A stretch of DNA of 64,000 nucleotides from Polytrichum commune (Eukaryota; Streptophyta; Polytrichopsida; Polytrichales; Polytrichaceae): contig OX485804.1 in NCBI GenBank assembly GCA_950295325.1, forward strand, positions 6,140,001-6,204,000, read 5' to 3'. Positions 45,463 through 57,960 of this stretch are shown here, one piece after another; position 1 is the stretch's first letter, and each line of letters opens with the position of its first letter. Made by a program: the position numbers and the translations under genes. Below the pieces are notes generated by a model that had not been told where the DNA came from, made no database searches, and saw nothing but the letters and a program-made list of their open reading frames with translations.

Positions 45463-48400
45463 CTACTCAAAAGACCTTGTGGAAAGGGCAACTTGGAGGT
45501 CACTTGATGTCCCAGAAATATACATTCTGTGAGTATAATAATCTTGAGTGCTGGTCCTCTGCCTCTGACTACCATCTGGATAGCTATCCATTTCATTATA
45601 ACAGCAGCTAAAAATGGTTTCGCGAATAGCAGGTTCATGTCCATTCAAAAAGTTGCCCATTCGCAGGCTTTTCCTCCATGCTTGTGTTGGACCCAATTGA
45701 GGAAATAAACTTGTCACGACCTCCCTTTCGCTGGCACCACCATCCTGCAATAATTTACAATAAATACATATAAGGTAGATTTGCCTAATTCACTTAGTGA
45801 TCTTAATTGAAAACCTATATTTGAGTGATATGTGGTTATGTCTGCTCCAAGAATGGATGCCAAAAAGACATGTGTTCAACAGATTGCACTAAATGCTCAG
45901 AATATAACCATTCTAAGCTCAATAGGCTACATATTTGGGGGACCTACATGACCGTTTATTGAGCACAAAAAATTTACTTTGACAATGAAATAGATATTTA
46001 TATGAGCTCCAAAATTTATGAGGAAACTGGCTATGGCCTTGATTTGGATTTGCTAACCATCTTGTACTAATACGGTACGAGTTAAGTATACAGGTTTATC
46101 TTTTCATGAGGACTGGAACCACAACACAGCCTGAGACCTCTGAATACCCTCCTCACAGATGATTACCATAATAGAGTTATCCTTGAACTCAATGTTGGGA
46201 GTTGGTGCCTTATGATTTTCTATTGGTTGTCTTACATACAAATCAATGATTTCTTCCACTTGTGGTGCATGCTTGGAGGTAGTGTTAAAATTGGAATTAG
46301 GAGCAACCCATTCAGTTCATCAAGGGCCAAACTAATTTTAGATACCTTTGCATGATAGAACAAGTTTGACCCTCATTGAGTTGTATAGAATGTTCTTTGT
46401 TCAAATCTCCCCACTATCTCCAATCATGTACCAAGAACTTACCGAATATGGAAGGTCTTGTATGCAAAACAACCAACTCCTGACCATAACTCTATTACCT
46501 CGTCAGTTTTGGGAAATAAATATTATATTGTTGAGTGAAGGTGCCACATGCCACAGAGGTTGGTTGAAACATGTGAAAAGTTAATGTGGCATGTATACGA
46601 AATCAAATATGGCAAGCAAAGTGCAGGCTTGGGGTTCATGGCGTCTAGTAAACTCATTAATTGTGGATGAAGGGGCTCTAGTAAAAACAAGTCCTCCACA
46701 AGGTTCAGGGCCTCTTCATTCCAACTAAACTCTACTAGACTAATTAGGGGTCTCTGATGCCATTTCTGGAGTCAAATGAAATAGTTTTTTTCAGACTATA
46801 AAATAGTTTGCTGCATTTTGACCTTGCTAACAAATGAGTTTCTGTAGGCACCATGAATCCCTAGACCAAAGGGCATAATGTAGTTAATGTAATAACATTG
46901 CACAAGGCAGCACTATACATACCTTCCAATGCCTACTTGTGAGGCTTTCAACAACCAACCGCGGAGCCACTTTGGTTTTCCTCTCAAGGTAATTATCCAG
47001 AAAGGCAGCAAGTAATCTTGGGGCTCGCTTTAGCTTCTTCCCAAGTGACACAGCCAGCAGGACATCTGCTGCCACTTTCTCAAACTGAGAGCAAAGGTGA
47101 AGAAGATCGATATGTATGTCTGAGTTTCGTTTTTCTCCATCACTTTTCTCTGTACAAGGTCATGTTCTCTACGTCAGTCATACAGCCCTGGAACTTTAGA
47201 CTTGCATCTTTCTATCACAATATGATGCTGATATTTATATATATATATATACATGCAGCAGAATAGAGTCACCATAAGTAAGGACCAATCAACAATTTTG
47301 AAGAAATGTCACATATTCGCCAATTTCAATACTTGTGTCAGTGACCTAGAAATAAACTATGGAGGGTAGTCGTTTTGCTTGCTTCCAAGGCTACCAAACT
47401 TGGAGAATTTTTTTAGTTCTTTTCTTAAGTTTAATTCTATTCAAGGAGTGCACAAGTGGTGACAGGGGCACAGAGGTGCATGTGCATATAGGTAGCAAAG
47501 AAAAAGAGAATATTCTTAGTTATATAAATATGACGCATGATGTCACCTGATACTCAAAGAAGCCCTCCAAAACTTTTTGGTTACACACAAAATGGGGGAT
47601 TCCACCTTAAATTCCCTCAAATCCTCCCTGGTTCAACCCTTCGCTTTACAGTTAACTCTAGCGAGTATGATTTTTTTACTTGGTTCACCAGCAACCTGGT
47701 GGTGTTAGAGAGTCAAACTCTTGAACCCAGATAGCATCCTTTAGCATGTGTAAGGAAGTTCTCTTTCTATTCTAGCTTCAGGAATAAATACATGCATGAA
47801 TGCTGGTCAGAGTCAAGTGGCAAGCTCTCATTACTTGACACCTCATTGTTGCCTAAAACCTTTGGATACAAAGCCTTCTTCCATCTACCAATATTCCATT
47901 GAAAAAGTGCATCCTCAATGGAACCATTCTTAGGTTATCTAGATTACCTAAAATTCAATCCATTTGCATATGATATGTTTTAGCCCTGAGCTCAAATCAT
48001 TTGACAAGTCCCTTGTCAAATGATATGTGATGCAGATATGCAATGATACACTAAAAGATAAATGTTGAAGCATGGGTATAGTGAATTTTACTTGGCAAAC
48101 CAAGGGAGGGGAGAAGTGAAGCCATAGTTGCATACAACTCCTCCAGCTGCTGTGCTAAAGACGGTGGTACCATATAGGTTATTAATGACTGCTTCAACCC
48201 ATCAGCCACCAGTAGATATGAAGTAGTCAACACTTGAGCCAACAACTCTTCTGGAGGCAGTGTGTCCAAGTAATGCATAACCTGTATAAAAATGAGTGAT
48301 TTATCATTGGTAGTGAGAAATAAGAATGCCAGTCTCAAACTATTATAACAAATTCTATGTAAATTGTAAAAATAGCTATTTTCCCCAACCCTTGCCTGTT

Positions 48401-51400
48401 CCTCTAACCCTTTATTGCCTGAGCCTATTTCCATATGGTCAACCATAAATTGCAACCTCTAGTTCACCGCTCATTTAGAATTATTTGTACCCTTAATGAT
48501 TATTTATAGCAACCTAAGCATAGCATAAACTTATTCTAAAATTTTCACATTTTAAAATAAGAAACTTATTTATTTATAATTGTAGAATATTGAAGGATAG
48601 TGCAAATCGTATCAACTATGAAACAATTCCCCAAAACTTCACAAATCATCTAAAACATGTCAGGACATACCATTGATAAGGTCAAATTTAGCTGTAGTAT
48701 CTAATACGGAAATTTGGTAGAAAAACATGCCATGTAATGTCACTGAGATCTTAGACCTACAGAGCTTACAAATCCGTAGATTTAGATCCCCAAACTGAAA
48801 TGAAAAGTAGACTTCAAGAAATATTAAACATTTTATGGGCGCATGACACACATGAACCAGAAGTAAGAAAGGTACTGCATGTTACTCCGCTCCAAACCAG
48901 CATATTATATCTGAGCAGGACATCACACAACCATTTGAATTGGCCTTTTTGGCTAACCTTTTCGGCTTCCCGTGTGTAATCAAACAAGGGTTTCTGATCT
49001 TCTGCAGGGTGTGCTTCGATGTTGTCCCAAATTTCCCTCCAAAAATGGTCAGGACTTTTACTGTCTCTTGAATTGACCAATTGTGATACATCTCGAGGAG
49101 GATGCAATTGGAGAAAATCTTCAAAGCGAGAACCTGGCTTTGCTGCCTTAAATGCAGCCATCTCTGTTGAGTGGAGTACTAGACAACTGTAAGCATCTGA
49201 ACAAACTGAATCGGAAAACTAGCTCACCAAGTGATGGCACAGGCCCAAAAATGCTGGAAATCCTAGACCAAAAAAGTTATACTACAAACACATTTGAACC
49301 AGTACATCATTGCAAATGGAAATAAAGTGAATATCAAACCATGATCAATTTGAAGGAATTGATTTGAGGACAGAAGATTATGAAATGCTGGTTGACATTG
49401 ACCCAAACATGCTGATATGCAGAAAAGAGAGTCCCATGCACCTACAAGATTTGTCATATTATGTTACTTCAAGTACCTGACGCAGTGATTTTGCTTTGAA
49501 TATCTATGTCGACCACTTCATTCTGCAAAATAAACTTCCAAGGTCAGTTGTTTGACCTTGATATCAAGTACATCTGCATTAAGATTATTAACAAATGTGA
49601 AAGAACCATTGGAGAACATCCGGGTCTGTATTCTAGTGTGTAGAAGTGTGTCATATTGAACACGAAGAACCTCTCAGTACATCCCTGACATCTAAGACAA
49701 AGTCACAAATTAAGGACACTTATACTCACATAAGGGGAATTGAGAAAGCTGACTAAGGGCTGTGAATCCTTCTCCAACTTGTCATTTTATTACAATGGAA
49801 AATGGCAAAGCATGATAGGTTTGAAAGGTAGCATAAGCAGAAGTTTATTGATATAGATATTATGTTTGAGCTCCATATGCAAGTGCATGACTAAATGGTT
49901 GTGTTGACCTCACAACTAACTTGAGAAGCTGAAGTCAAGAGCTACTACATTGTAGAGAGGGCTCTGTCCCAATAAGTTTGCCACATGCCATTTCGACATT
50001 GGTTGATATCCACTTGTCTCCTTAGTGGAAACTACATTCTGACACTAATAAAGATGAAATAGAGCACCATCTATGCTGTGATACATCTGAAGTATAGAGG
50101 ACAGAATGATAGGAGACAGGAACAAACCTTAATGGCAGGCTCTTGTAATTGTTGAGAGCCTTGACTGGTCAACTTTCCAACATGATTGGTAAATTTTTTA
50201 CGCACTTCTTCCTGGGGCATAAACACTGAGTCCATTTCTAGTTGCTCCTCATTTATGTTATCCCAATTTTCCTCAGAACTGCACTTATAACAAGAAACAA
50301 TGTTTCATCATGTCCAGATACTCTTGTAGATTACTCCTATACTAAGTGTCTATTAGATGCAGTGAACATGGATTGGTTAGGTTAACTCTCACAAGATTGA
50401 AAGTAAACAAGGATGCCATTCACATTTAAATTACATACCATAGATATCTTCTCAACATTGACACATCACCAACTGAACGATCAAATTGCAACACTCATAC
50501 AAGAAGTTCAGTCAGGTATCATACATCAGATAGGTTTATCAAATTACTATATATTAAGTGCCTGAGTTTTGTTTGCAAGAAAAGAGTAGTAAACTCAAGA
50601 TAAACCCTCTAATTGCCAAGAAAGCTTCATAAGTTGACCAAAACTGATGACAGAAAACATTCGGTCCCATAGGACATTGGAGATTTAACTCAGAGAGTCA
50701 AAATTAGGTGACACCCCGCTGACAGTGACTGTAATTACATACTTCCGGTCAGTGCCAAAAAAATGGTAGTATTAAACAGAGATGGCCAAGAACTGAAGAT
50801 TTACCTTAAATAATCTGATTGCACGTCCTCGTTGGTTTGAGTAACAGATGTGTCCACCTTAATTTGTTTGATTTCAGCAGGTTTTGTGCCTACAGGCAGC
50901 TTTTTCTCCTCTGCCAAAGTTGCAGCCCCTGCAGTTCTCATTTGAGCTTTCTGCTGAATGCAGAGTGCAAGCTGAACCAAAACCACACATTCTGAGCAGT
51001 TGGTTGAACAAAGAGCCATATGTTTAGAAGCATCCCAAACACCAAACACTACAATACTATATTATAGTCCTTTTTACTTTTCGTTATAAGGGGCACTATT
51101 ATACACTAGACCTAGAGGGCCCATGACCATTAAAATATAAAATCTGCCATTGGAGGAAAATGTCAAGACCGTCCCACTTCACTTTACACTAGAGCTTGAG
51201 GGCGTAAGGTACAAAGTTAGAATGGATGATAAACCTACATGGATTCCTAAATGGCATTAATGGTTAGTATTTCGTGATCAACTTGATATTGTGTCAAACC
51301 CACCTCAAAAAGGTGGGCCTAACACAAAACCAAGAGACACTTCAAAAATCCCCCCTCCCTTCCCCCTCTCTTGATATACTATAATTGATTGTGTAGAAGG

Positions 51401-54400
51401 GCCCATATGAGTAGCATGGTGATGAAATAGCATTTGGTTGAGAGTCTGGTCGCACACATCCTTACACTACACTTGAAGGCCCATGATCACACAGAATTCA
51501 ATTCCAAATTTTTAATGGTTACTACGGCCTTTGGATGACTTTTTAAGGGCCCTCACAAATTCGTAGCCATGGACATTGGCCATATTGTAAAGTAGCTCCC
51601 ACTTTAACAATTAAATAAATATTTAAGATTACGGGGACAAATGTTGCATGAGATTTTACACCTAGAATGAACTTCTTTGTTGGTGTAGGAAGCAAGAGTT
51701 GAAATTCAATATGATTGCTGAGAGAGAAGGGCAAGAAATGATGATTGAGTTACCAGTTGTAATTTTTGGTGCACATGGCAAGTCGCCAGGTCAGGTGGGG
51801 CATCTATGGACATACGAGGAAGTCTGTCTCCTTGATCCCAAAACAATCGTACCTCTCGCACAAACTCAATCCACAACACTGCAATTGCTGCACCCTCATA
51901 CTACCAGAAAATCAGCATGTCTTCGTAGTGATAGAGGGCTTTCCATTCTGACAAATAATAATTGTTCCCCCTTCAGACTATGCCACATGTCAGTCTAGCA
52001 TTACCTGACACCACTTGAATCCCATGTAAAAACTACATTCCGAAACTAGTAAAGATAAATAAGAGCACCCTCTGATAAACTCAAGGGAGGCCAGATTGAT
52101 GCTAAGTTTGACCACAATGACATACTAGCAGAGTGGGCATGCAGGAAAAACAACGACAAAAACAAGAAACAACAAAAACGCACATGACCCCAATGCTCTT
52201 GGTCAATTACATGGAGAAACACGGACTTTGCAAATCACCTAGAAATTCAGTGACAAGTTGAGGTAAACTGTTTTTTACCGCGAATATTGCAACCACCTAG
52301 TTGAAGGGCATGAAGACAGAATCGGGCAAAAAGTGAATCTGCTGGTGCACCCTTTACTCCATGTGCATATTCTTGGTCCATCCCTCCACATCCTGTAATT
52401 GTTTGTCCTGCAAGACAACACTTGCAAGTATTCTTAAGCAGAACATGAGTTGCAAATTGTCATACCTCATTCAAGAAATGGATCTAAGTGAATGTATGGA
52501 AGCCAAATTAGAGGATTTCCAAGTATTGGGGTCACTTGCACCACAGAGGTTTGATTTTACAAGTATGTCCACAAGAAATAAATACTAGAAAAAGTTGGGT
52601 TTATCTTATGAGAATATTCTCTTCATTGAGAGGAGATGAGGTGTTTGACATAAGAACTTCATATCAAATGCTCAGCACTATTACCATGGTAGAACTCATG
52701 TGCATTTCAGCATGGAAGTCAAATCTACAAACTATGAATTATGAAAAGACAAACCTTCTTGGAAAACTTCTTTCAGGACTCGATCCACCTCGACTGGATC
52801 AGGAAGGTCTAAAGATTGCGTTATGTGTTGAATGTATGGCTCATCGGCTACAATCACATTTACAAACATATTAGAAATGGTTGATGTGAGTGATGAACAA
52901 CCCCAAACTTCAATGCACCAGAGACACTTTGCACCAGTCAAGATGAGAAACTAAACCAGCAGTACATCACAAATTTCCAGAGGCAAAATTATAATGTACA
53001 ATCAATCACATATTGAAATAGCATCATATACTACCAATTAATTTTCTGTTAATTGCATACTTATTATATTTTCACGTATGATGTGTCAAATAATACTACT
53101 ACACACCTAGCAAATTCTTGGGTGAATATCAAAAATGTTTTTTTAACATAATCACGTTAAACACTGGGTGTAATTTTAAGATGAAAACTATATAATAATT
53201 TCACACTTGGAAATTTGTGATGTAAGCATAACACAAGTTCTAAGTCACAACTTTGAGAGGAAATATGCACACCAGCTGCGAAGTCTTCCAGAAAATTTGC
53301 TTCACTTGCCACATGAAAGGCGAGCACTAGAGATGGAAGCCGTCCTGAGAAGCCCACTGACTCTTCCTTTTCATGAAATTTCCTGCACATATTTGAAGAA
53401 TTTAGTCCTAGGATAGAATCTTCAATACCTATTTTGAAGTAAACTTGTCCTTGAAGATCAGATGATAAATGATAATTACACAACATTATATACTTTCGGT
53501 AATAAAATTGATGAAGTATTGCACATAATAATTACACATTCACAAAAAAATGTGGGCCCATTCACTTGAAGCAAAACAGAATTGAGTAACTTGCATCTGA
53601 AATTATACCACATCAAGAATGAAGTCCAGTTACACTTCAGCTATGAAAGACCTGTCTGATTGTGTTTGTCCTCATGATTTTTTTGAGTCCTTGGTAAAAC
53701 TATAGCACTACAGAACCCCAAATCATATTCCACACAAATTGAAATAAAAGGTGTAGTATCAGTTGTAGAAACTGCATAACCTGAATATGCACTGAAACAT
53801 TAGATTTTACGTAGCAAAATTGGGGGTTTCATTTAACGGTGTTACTCACTGTTCAGTGACATCAAGCAAGGATAAAAGCCACTTGTCAGCATCCAAGGTT
53901 GATGCATTTTCGTGTTCAGCCATTTGTGAAGAGCTTGTCACTGTTTGTCTCCTCCAAATGGTGACTAATTCAAATCCTGTAATTGAGTTGACCCACAGTA
54001 CAATTTCCAATATTCAGTGAAACTTTGTGAAAATTGTCTAGGAAATAATTTTAGAGACCTCCAATTCAATGCTGACCTAAATCACCTTATAATTTAATCA
54101 CAGAAACATACCTTTTATAGGGTCTTCTAAGGTGTGCCAAGCAGCCCAAGGACAATCAGAATCCCAAGCTTTGTCCTTATTTGCTTTGGAACCCTCAACA
54201 TCTGTGTCATTTCTAGAACTTGGAACCACTGTCTGATAAGTTAAGCGCATAGTAAACTCCACATTTAGATTAGAAGATGTCAAGTCCCCTGTTGTTTTGT
54301 AATTCTGCATATTGACCATAATTGAAATTGTTATATGTCATATTAAGCCACATGCTCAGATTGTAGATGAATGGAAAAATGGAAAAATGGAAGGGCATTT

Positions 54401-57400
54401 ATTTCAACCTCACCTGATCATTTGGACATATGTAAGGCAGTTGTTATAGTGATTTGGTTGATAAAATATAAAAACAATTGCAAATATTCCGAATAAATAA
54501 CAGATGGAGATGTAGACCAAGTTTGTATTAGTCTGAAACTTCATTTGTGTTTGATCCATTGGCTTAACCTCTAGAGAAACCTGATAAATACAAGAATGGC
54601 TTCAATCAGTAGTACACCAAACACGAGACAAAACTAATTAGACTAGTGATATGTATGTACCAGTTTGGCCACATATAAATCGTAGAGGCCCTCGAGATGC
54701 ATAAACCTCACTGGAACCCATGTTGTAATACGATCTGCATCAAACCTCATCGAGTGTGTTTTGGTCCCTAATATACCTTGATAAGCCTTCCTCTTTAATT
54801 CATGAACTGGAACAAAGGCTGGCAATTGACTGCATGTTGAGTCCACATAAAACAACAAACCATCAAGAGATGTGTAAGGCAACTCTAAATAGAAGATGAA
54901 TTTGGTGGAGTTGGTACATAAAAAGAAGTATATAAAAGCCCACCCAATTCAGAACTTGCACAGTATGACAGGCTAGTTCGTGCAGAAACCATCTGTTATT
55001 CCAGTCGCTTCCAATCATTTAAAGGAGAACAACTGGTGTTTTAGGAACATAAATCAAGGTGCAATATCTTACTATGAAGGTTCACTTCTATGAAAGACCT
55101 AGCCTGCCCAGGCTTGTGAATAAGAGTGTTTCCAAATCGATCAACATGAATGACATTGTAGAAACCATTAGCATCATTAACTTAAAGATCAGAATCCAAC
55201 CTGCCACAGTTGGCGAGAGCAACAGCCACAGTACTGAGGAGAAGTGAAGCCTCAGAAATCTCCACTACACTGCTGGTAGCTTCTGAAGGAGAAATAACCT
55301 GCTCATAAATTGATAATTAGTCTTCCTAATATCATACACCCCGTCACTATCTGATAATTTCATTTGAAATGGCTAGACCAACTACGTTCAGAGGCATTCC
55401 AGTGAAAAATAGCTGCAGGTTTGTCCTGCATAGTATCTCACTGTTTGTACAATTAATAAGGATCATATTGCATTATATTCCATATGAGGCACTCAATGTG
55501 CAAAATGGTGGGCACTATATAATAAGCTATAGCATATCCATCTATTTGATATACCCAAAGCCATGTCAAACTTTGCTCTGCATACTGATAAAAGTATCAA
55601 CACATGGGTATCGTATTACCGAATTCTTATGCACAATATTAGTAACTACCCTCGTACATGAGTATCCTGAACTTTATCCAGTATACTTTGGCTTTAAAAT
55701 ATCAATCCTGCCCTTTTGACCCACAAGCTAACAGGCCACAAAGTTGTGACTGACCCATGAAGTTGCTACCTATGGGTTGCTTGTGGTAGCTCATTTCTCT
55801 ATATTGTCATCTGGTTTTAGGTCAGAGCCAATCAATTAACATCAGAAGTACCAAGGATTATAGTCATGGAGACCTACCAGGAAGTCTGTGACATTAAAAA
55901 AAATTTGCAATGGATGTAACCCCTCTTTCCATTCCTCCCTGCCATCTACAAACACCATCCTGCACACTCTGTTAGTCTGCGTCTTCAACTATTACAATAA
56001 TTTGCAGGAGTGAAAAACCACAACATGTTTCTTTGGCAAAAGATTCAGACAATTCACAACAGCAAGGTAAATATGAAAGTAAATCAAGGTTGAGCCTACC
56101 TGTGACTTGACATGTTATTCATGAGTTACAAACAAACTTCAAATAGAAACAACTAGAAAAAAAGCCCTAATTTGTTTTAAAATCTATACATAACAGGTGT
56201 ATGTTGTGATAGTAATTTACTAGCCGAGAAATATACTTAAGCTTGGACTAATGCTTAAAATGGACGTTGTTTCCTGGAAGTGCTTATTGAAATCAATAAG
56301 AATATATACTTGTAATAAATAAATAAACCATGAAGATAGTTGGGCTCAAAAATTCTGTGTCAACATCCCACCTTGACTAGAAGCTTGAAGAAAAAATTCC
56401 AATCGATAGTTTCGAGACTCAAAAGAAAGTTCCTTGTTGACTTTGTACAAATTGGACACCCCCTCCACCTTCTCTGCACCAGCTCCCTGCATTTTTTCAC
56501 AAGGTTAACTGCTTTGCCTAGAAAGTCTACTTCAATGCAAATTGCAAAGAGTAGAAACTCCTCAACTGGGGAAAAGTGCTAATGAGTTCAATGAGATTAG
56601 CCGACAACAATTTCTTAAAATCAGACCTAAAACTAGGATGTGAATTCTCTAAACTAGATCATAAAAATGCCACAAACATAAAGGTATAGTAGAACTGACC
56701 AGCAGTTGGGATCTAGGAATTGTGACCCATTCCCGACATGCTGTCTCCACCCCTGCTATAAATCTATACCGACAAAAACACTTTAATTAGTGAGATTATC
56801 GAATTATGAGAAACAAATAATGCCCCCCATATTAATGATGCAGTACATATAAATCTGAAAATCTCAAGAGGGTTCACTGTAGTACCTCTCCCAAGAGGAG
56901 GCAATTGTAAAGTCGTCAAATCCCTCCAGCTGAAAACACACAGCAATTTTATTGTTAGTTAGAACGTCAAAATTTAATACAAAAAATGTATTGAGTATTG
57001 TGACGCTGGTGTCATCAACAACATCAAACATTACAATGACAATAAAATTATCTGCTTCACAACACATAGTGCCATTCACACAACAGCCCAGGTTGAGCTT
57101 TGCAGACACAGGAACCGGACTAAATGCCCAAAGACCTGAATCTTTAAACATTGTGTGTGCCCACCCTTGTAAAATACTCAACATGCACTTTTAGTCTTGC
57201 TGGATAATGTATATGGCATCAAGGGAGTGGAGCAGAAGAGTAAATTCATGATTCACACATAGCACAATCATCAGTTAAAAACTCTCATTGACTCCACTTA
57301 TGAATAGTATAAGCTCCTCTACAGAAACCGAATCATACATTTTAAGATATTGAAACCCGAATAAAAGGAGAGTTGTTAATTCTACAAGGTTCACACTGAC

Positions 57401-57820
57401 TCAGTTACCTTGTGGGTATCACTCTGGGTAATTGACACAAGCAACCCCTAATAAACACATCAAACTCTGGTATAGATGATAGCCATTCTCCAAGCTCCTT
57501 CTTCCCATGCAAAAAGGACAGACTTCGAAATTTATGGTTACTCAGAAACAAAATTTTGATGGTGCAGGTCAAACTATACATATATACTCACTTACCAGGC
57601 CTCCTCAAATTGTTAGACGATAAACCCAAACCCTAAAAAATAGCATCTCACCATACTCTCCTGCTGCTTACTTTGGCAGGTGGACCAACAAATGCTCCAA
57701 TGTGTCGAACAACAAAAAAATTAGAGAGGCAAAGCCAACAAAAGCTTAACTTACATCAGGTTCCAGAGACTCAGAGGTTGATGGCTGCAACCTCTTCCCC
57801 GATCCCTTTGACGTCGTCAT
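45463..57820 (-). CDS. RAB3GAP1: Rab3 GTPase-activating protein catalytic subunit homologue
   Basis: Twenty coding exons: 57820-57755, 56929-56886, 56763-56700, 56486-56372, 55966-55878, 55298-55201, 54829-54661, 54304-54112, 53976-53850, 53382-53273, 52847-52755, 52392-52279, 51887-51754, 50971-50805, 50278-50128, 49522-49477, 49178-48958, 48281-48092, 47119-46923, 45744-45463; 889 aa. With a non-catalytic partner, animal Rab3GAP acts on Rab3 as a GAP and on Rab18 as an exchange factor. Blocks: GFDDFTIASSWERF (about 24-37), SQLPAFVPVHELKRKAY, PVRFMHLEGLYDLYVAKL, DCPWAAWHTLEDPIKG, LFARFCLHALQLGGCNIRA, VLWIEFVREVR, EMAAFKAAKPGSRFEDFLQL, HFWREIWDN, KPLFDYTREAEKVMHYLDTL (about 600-690), AWRKSLRMGNFLNGHEP and the C-terminal THRMYISGTSSDLQVALS. 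Human catalytic Arg728 lies in the region before or within TREAEK; an alignment must decide the equivalent. The middle (exons 14-16) is poorly conserved. The acceptors of exons 5, 7 and 15 were chosen by frame. Confidence 0.92.
45787..46080 (+). repeat. Dispersed repeat family R1, copy e
   Basis: In the last intron of the Rab3GAP gene. It shares 'gacatgtgttcaa', 'acatatttgggggacctacatgacc' and 'cttgatttggatttgcta' with copy d. Confidence 0.6.
46185..46385 (+). repeat. Dispersed repeat family R3, copy b
   Basis: Homologous to 40000-40200, including the degraded terminal palindrome 'ttcatcaagggccaaac...gtttgaccctcattga'. Intron of the Rab3GAP gene. Confidence 0.6.
49978..50095 (+). repeat. Dispersed repeat family R2, copy b
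   Basis: 'gccacatgccattt..acattggttgatatccac...gtggaaactacattctgacactaataaagatgaaatagagcacc'. Intron 15 of the Rab3GAP gene. Confidence 0.5.
51090..51600. mobile_element. PIF/Harbinger-like MITE, family P1, copy c
   Basis: In intron 13 of the Rab3GAP gene. It starts GGGGCACTATTATACAC after a TAA flank and ends near GTAAAGTAGCTCCC. The interior matches copies a and b ('ctacatggattcctaaatggcatta', 'acaaaaccaagagacac', 'atgatcacac..aattc'). It is more diverged than copy a, and the right flank no longer shows a clean TAA. Confidence 0.6.
51972..52078 (+). repeat. Dispersed repeat family R2, copy c
   Basis: 'gccacatgtcagtctagcattacctgacaccac...aaaaactacattccgaaactagtaaagataaataagagcacc'. Intron 12 of the Rab3GAP gene. 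Confidence 0.5.
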
Positions 57821-57960
57821 CGCTGCTCCAACACTTGCATGAATTTCCCGCCAAAAAACTTATAAGACTACTTAACCCCAACCACGCCCCCTTCACATAC
57901 TGTCCATCCTCCTCCACATCTTCCAAGTCTCCATCTCGCTAATAGGAACCCATTTTAGGG
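57821..57960 (-). promoter_or_regulatory. 5' leader of the Rab3GAP gene with upstream ORFs
   Basis: In the minus sense three short upstream ORFs precede the main ATG (57820). They are a four-codon MGSY, a twelve-codon one beginning METWKMWRR, and the seven-codon MQVLEQR (57840-57817). The TGA of MQVLEQR overlaps the main start codon (ATGA). Whether all lie in the mRNA depends on the unseen transcription start. Confidence 0.45.
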
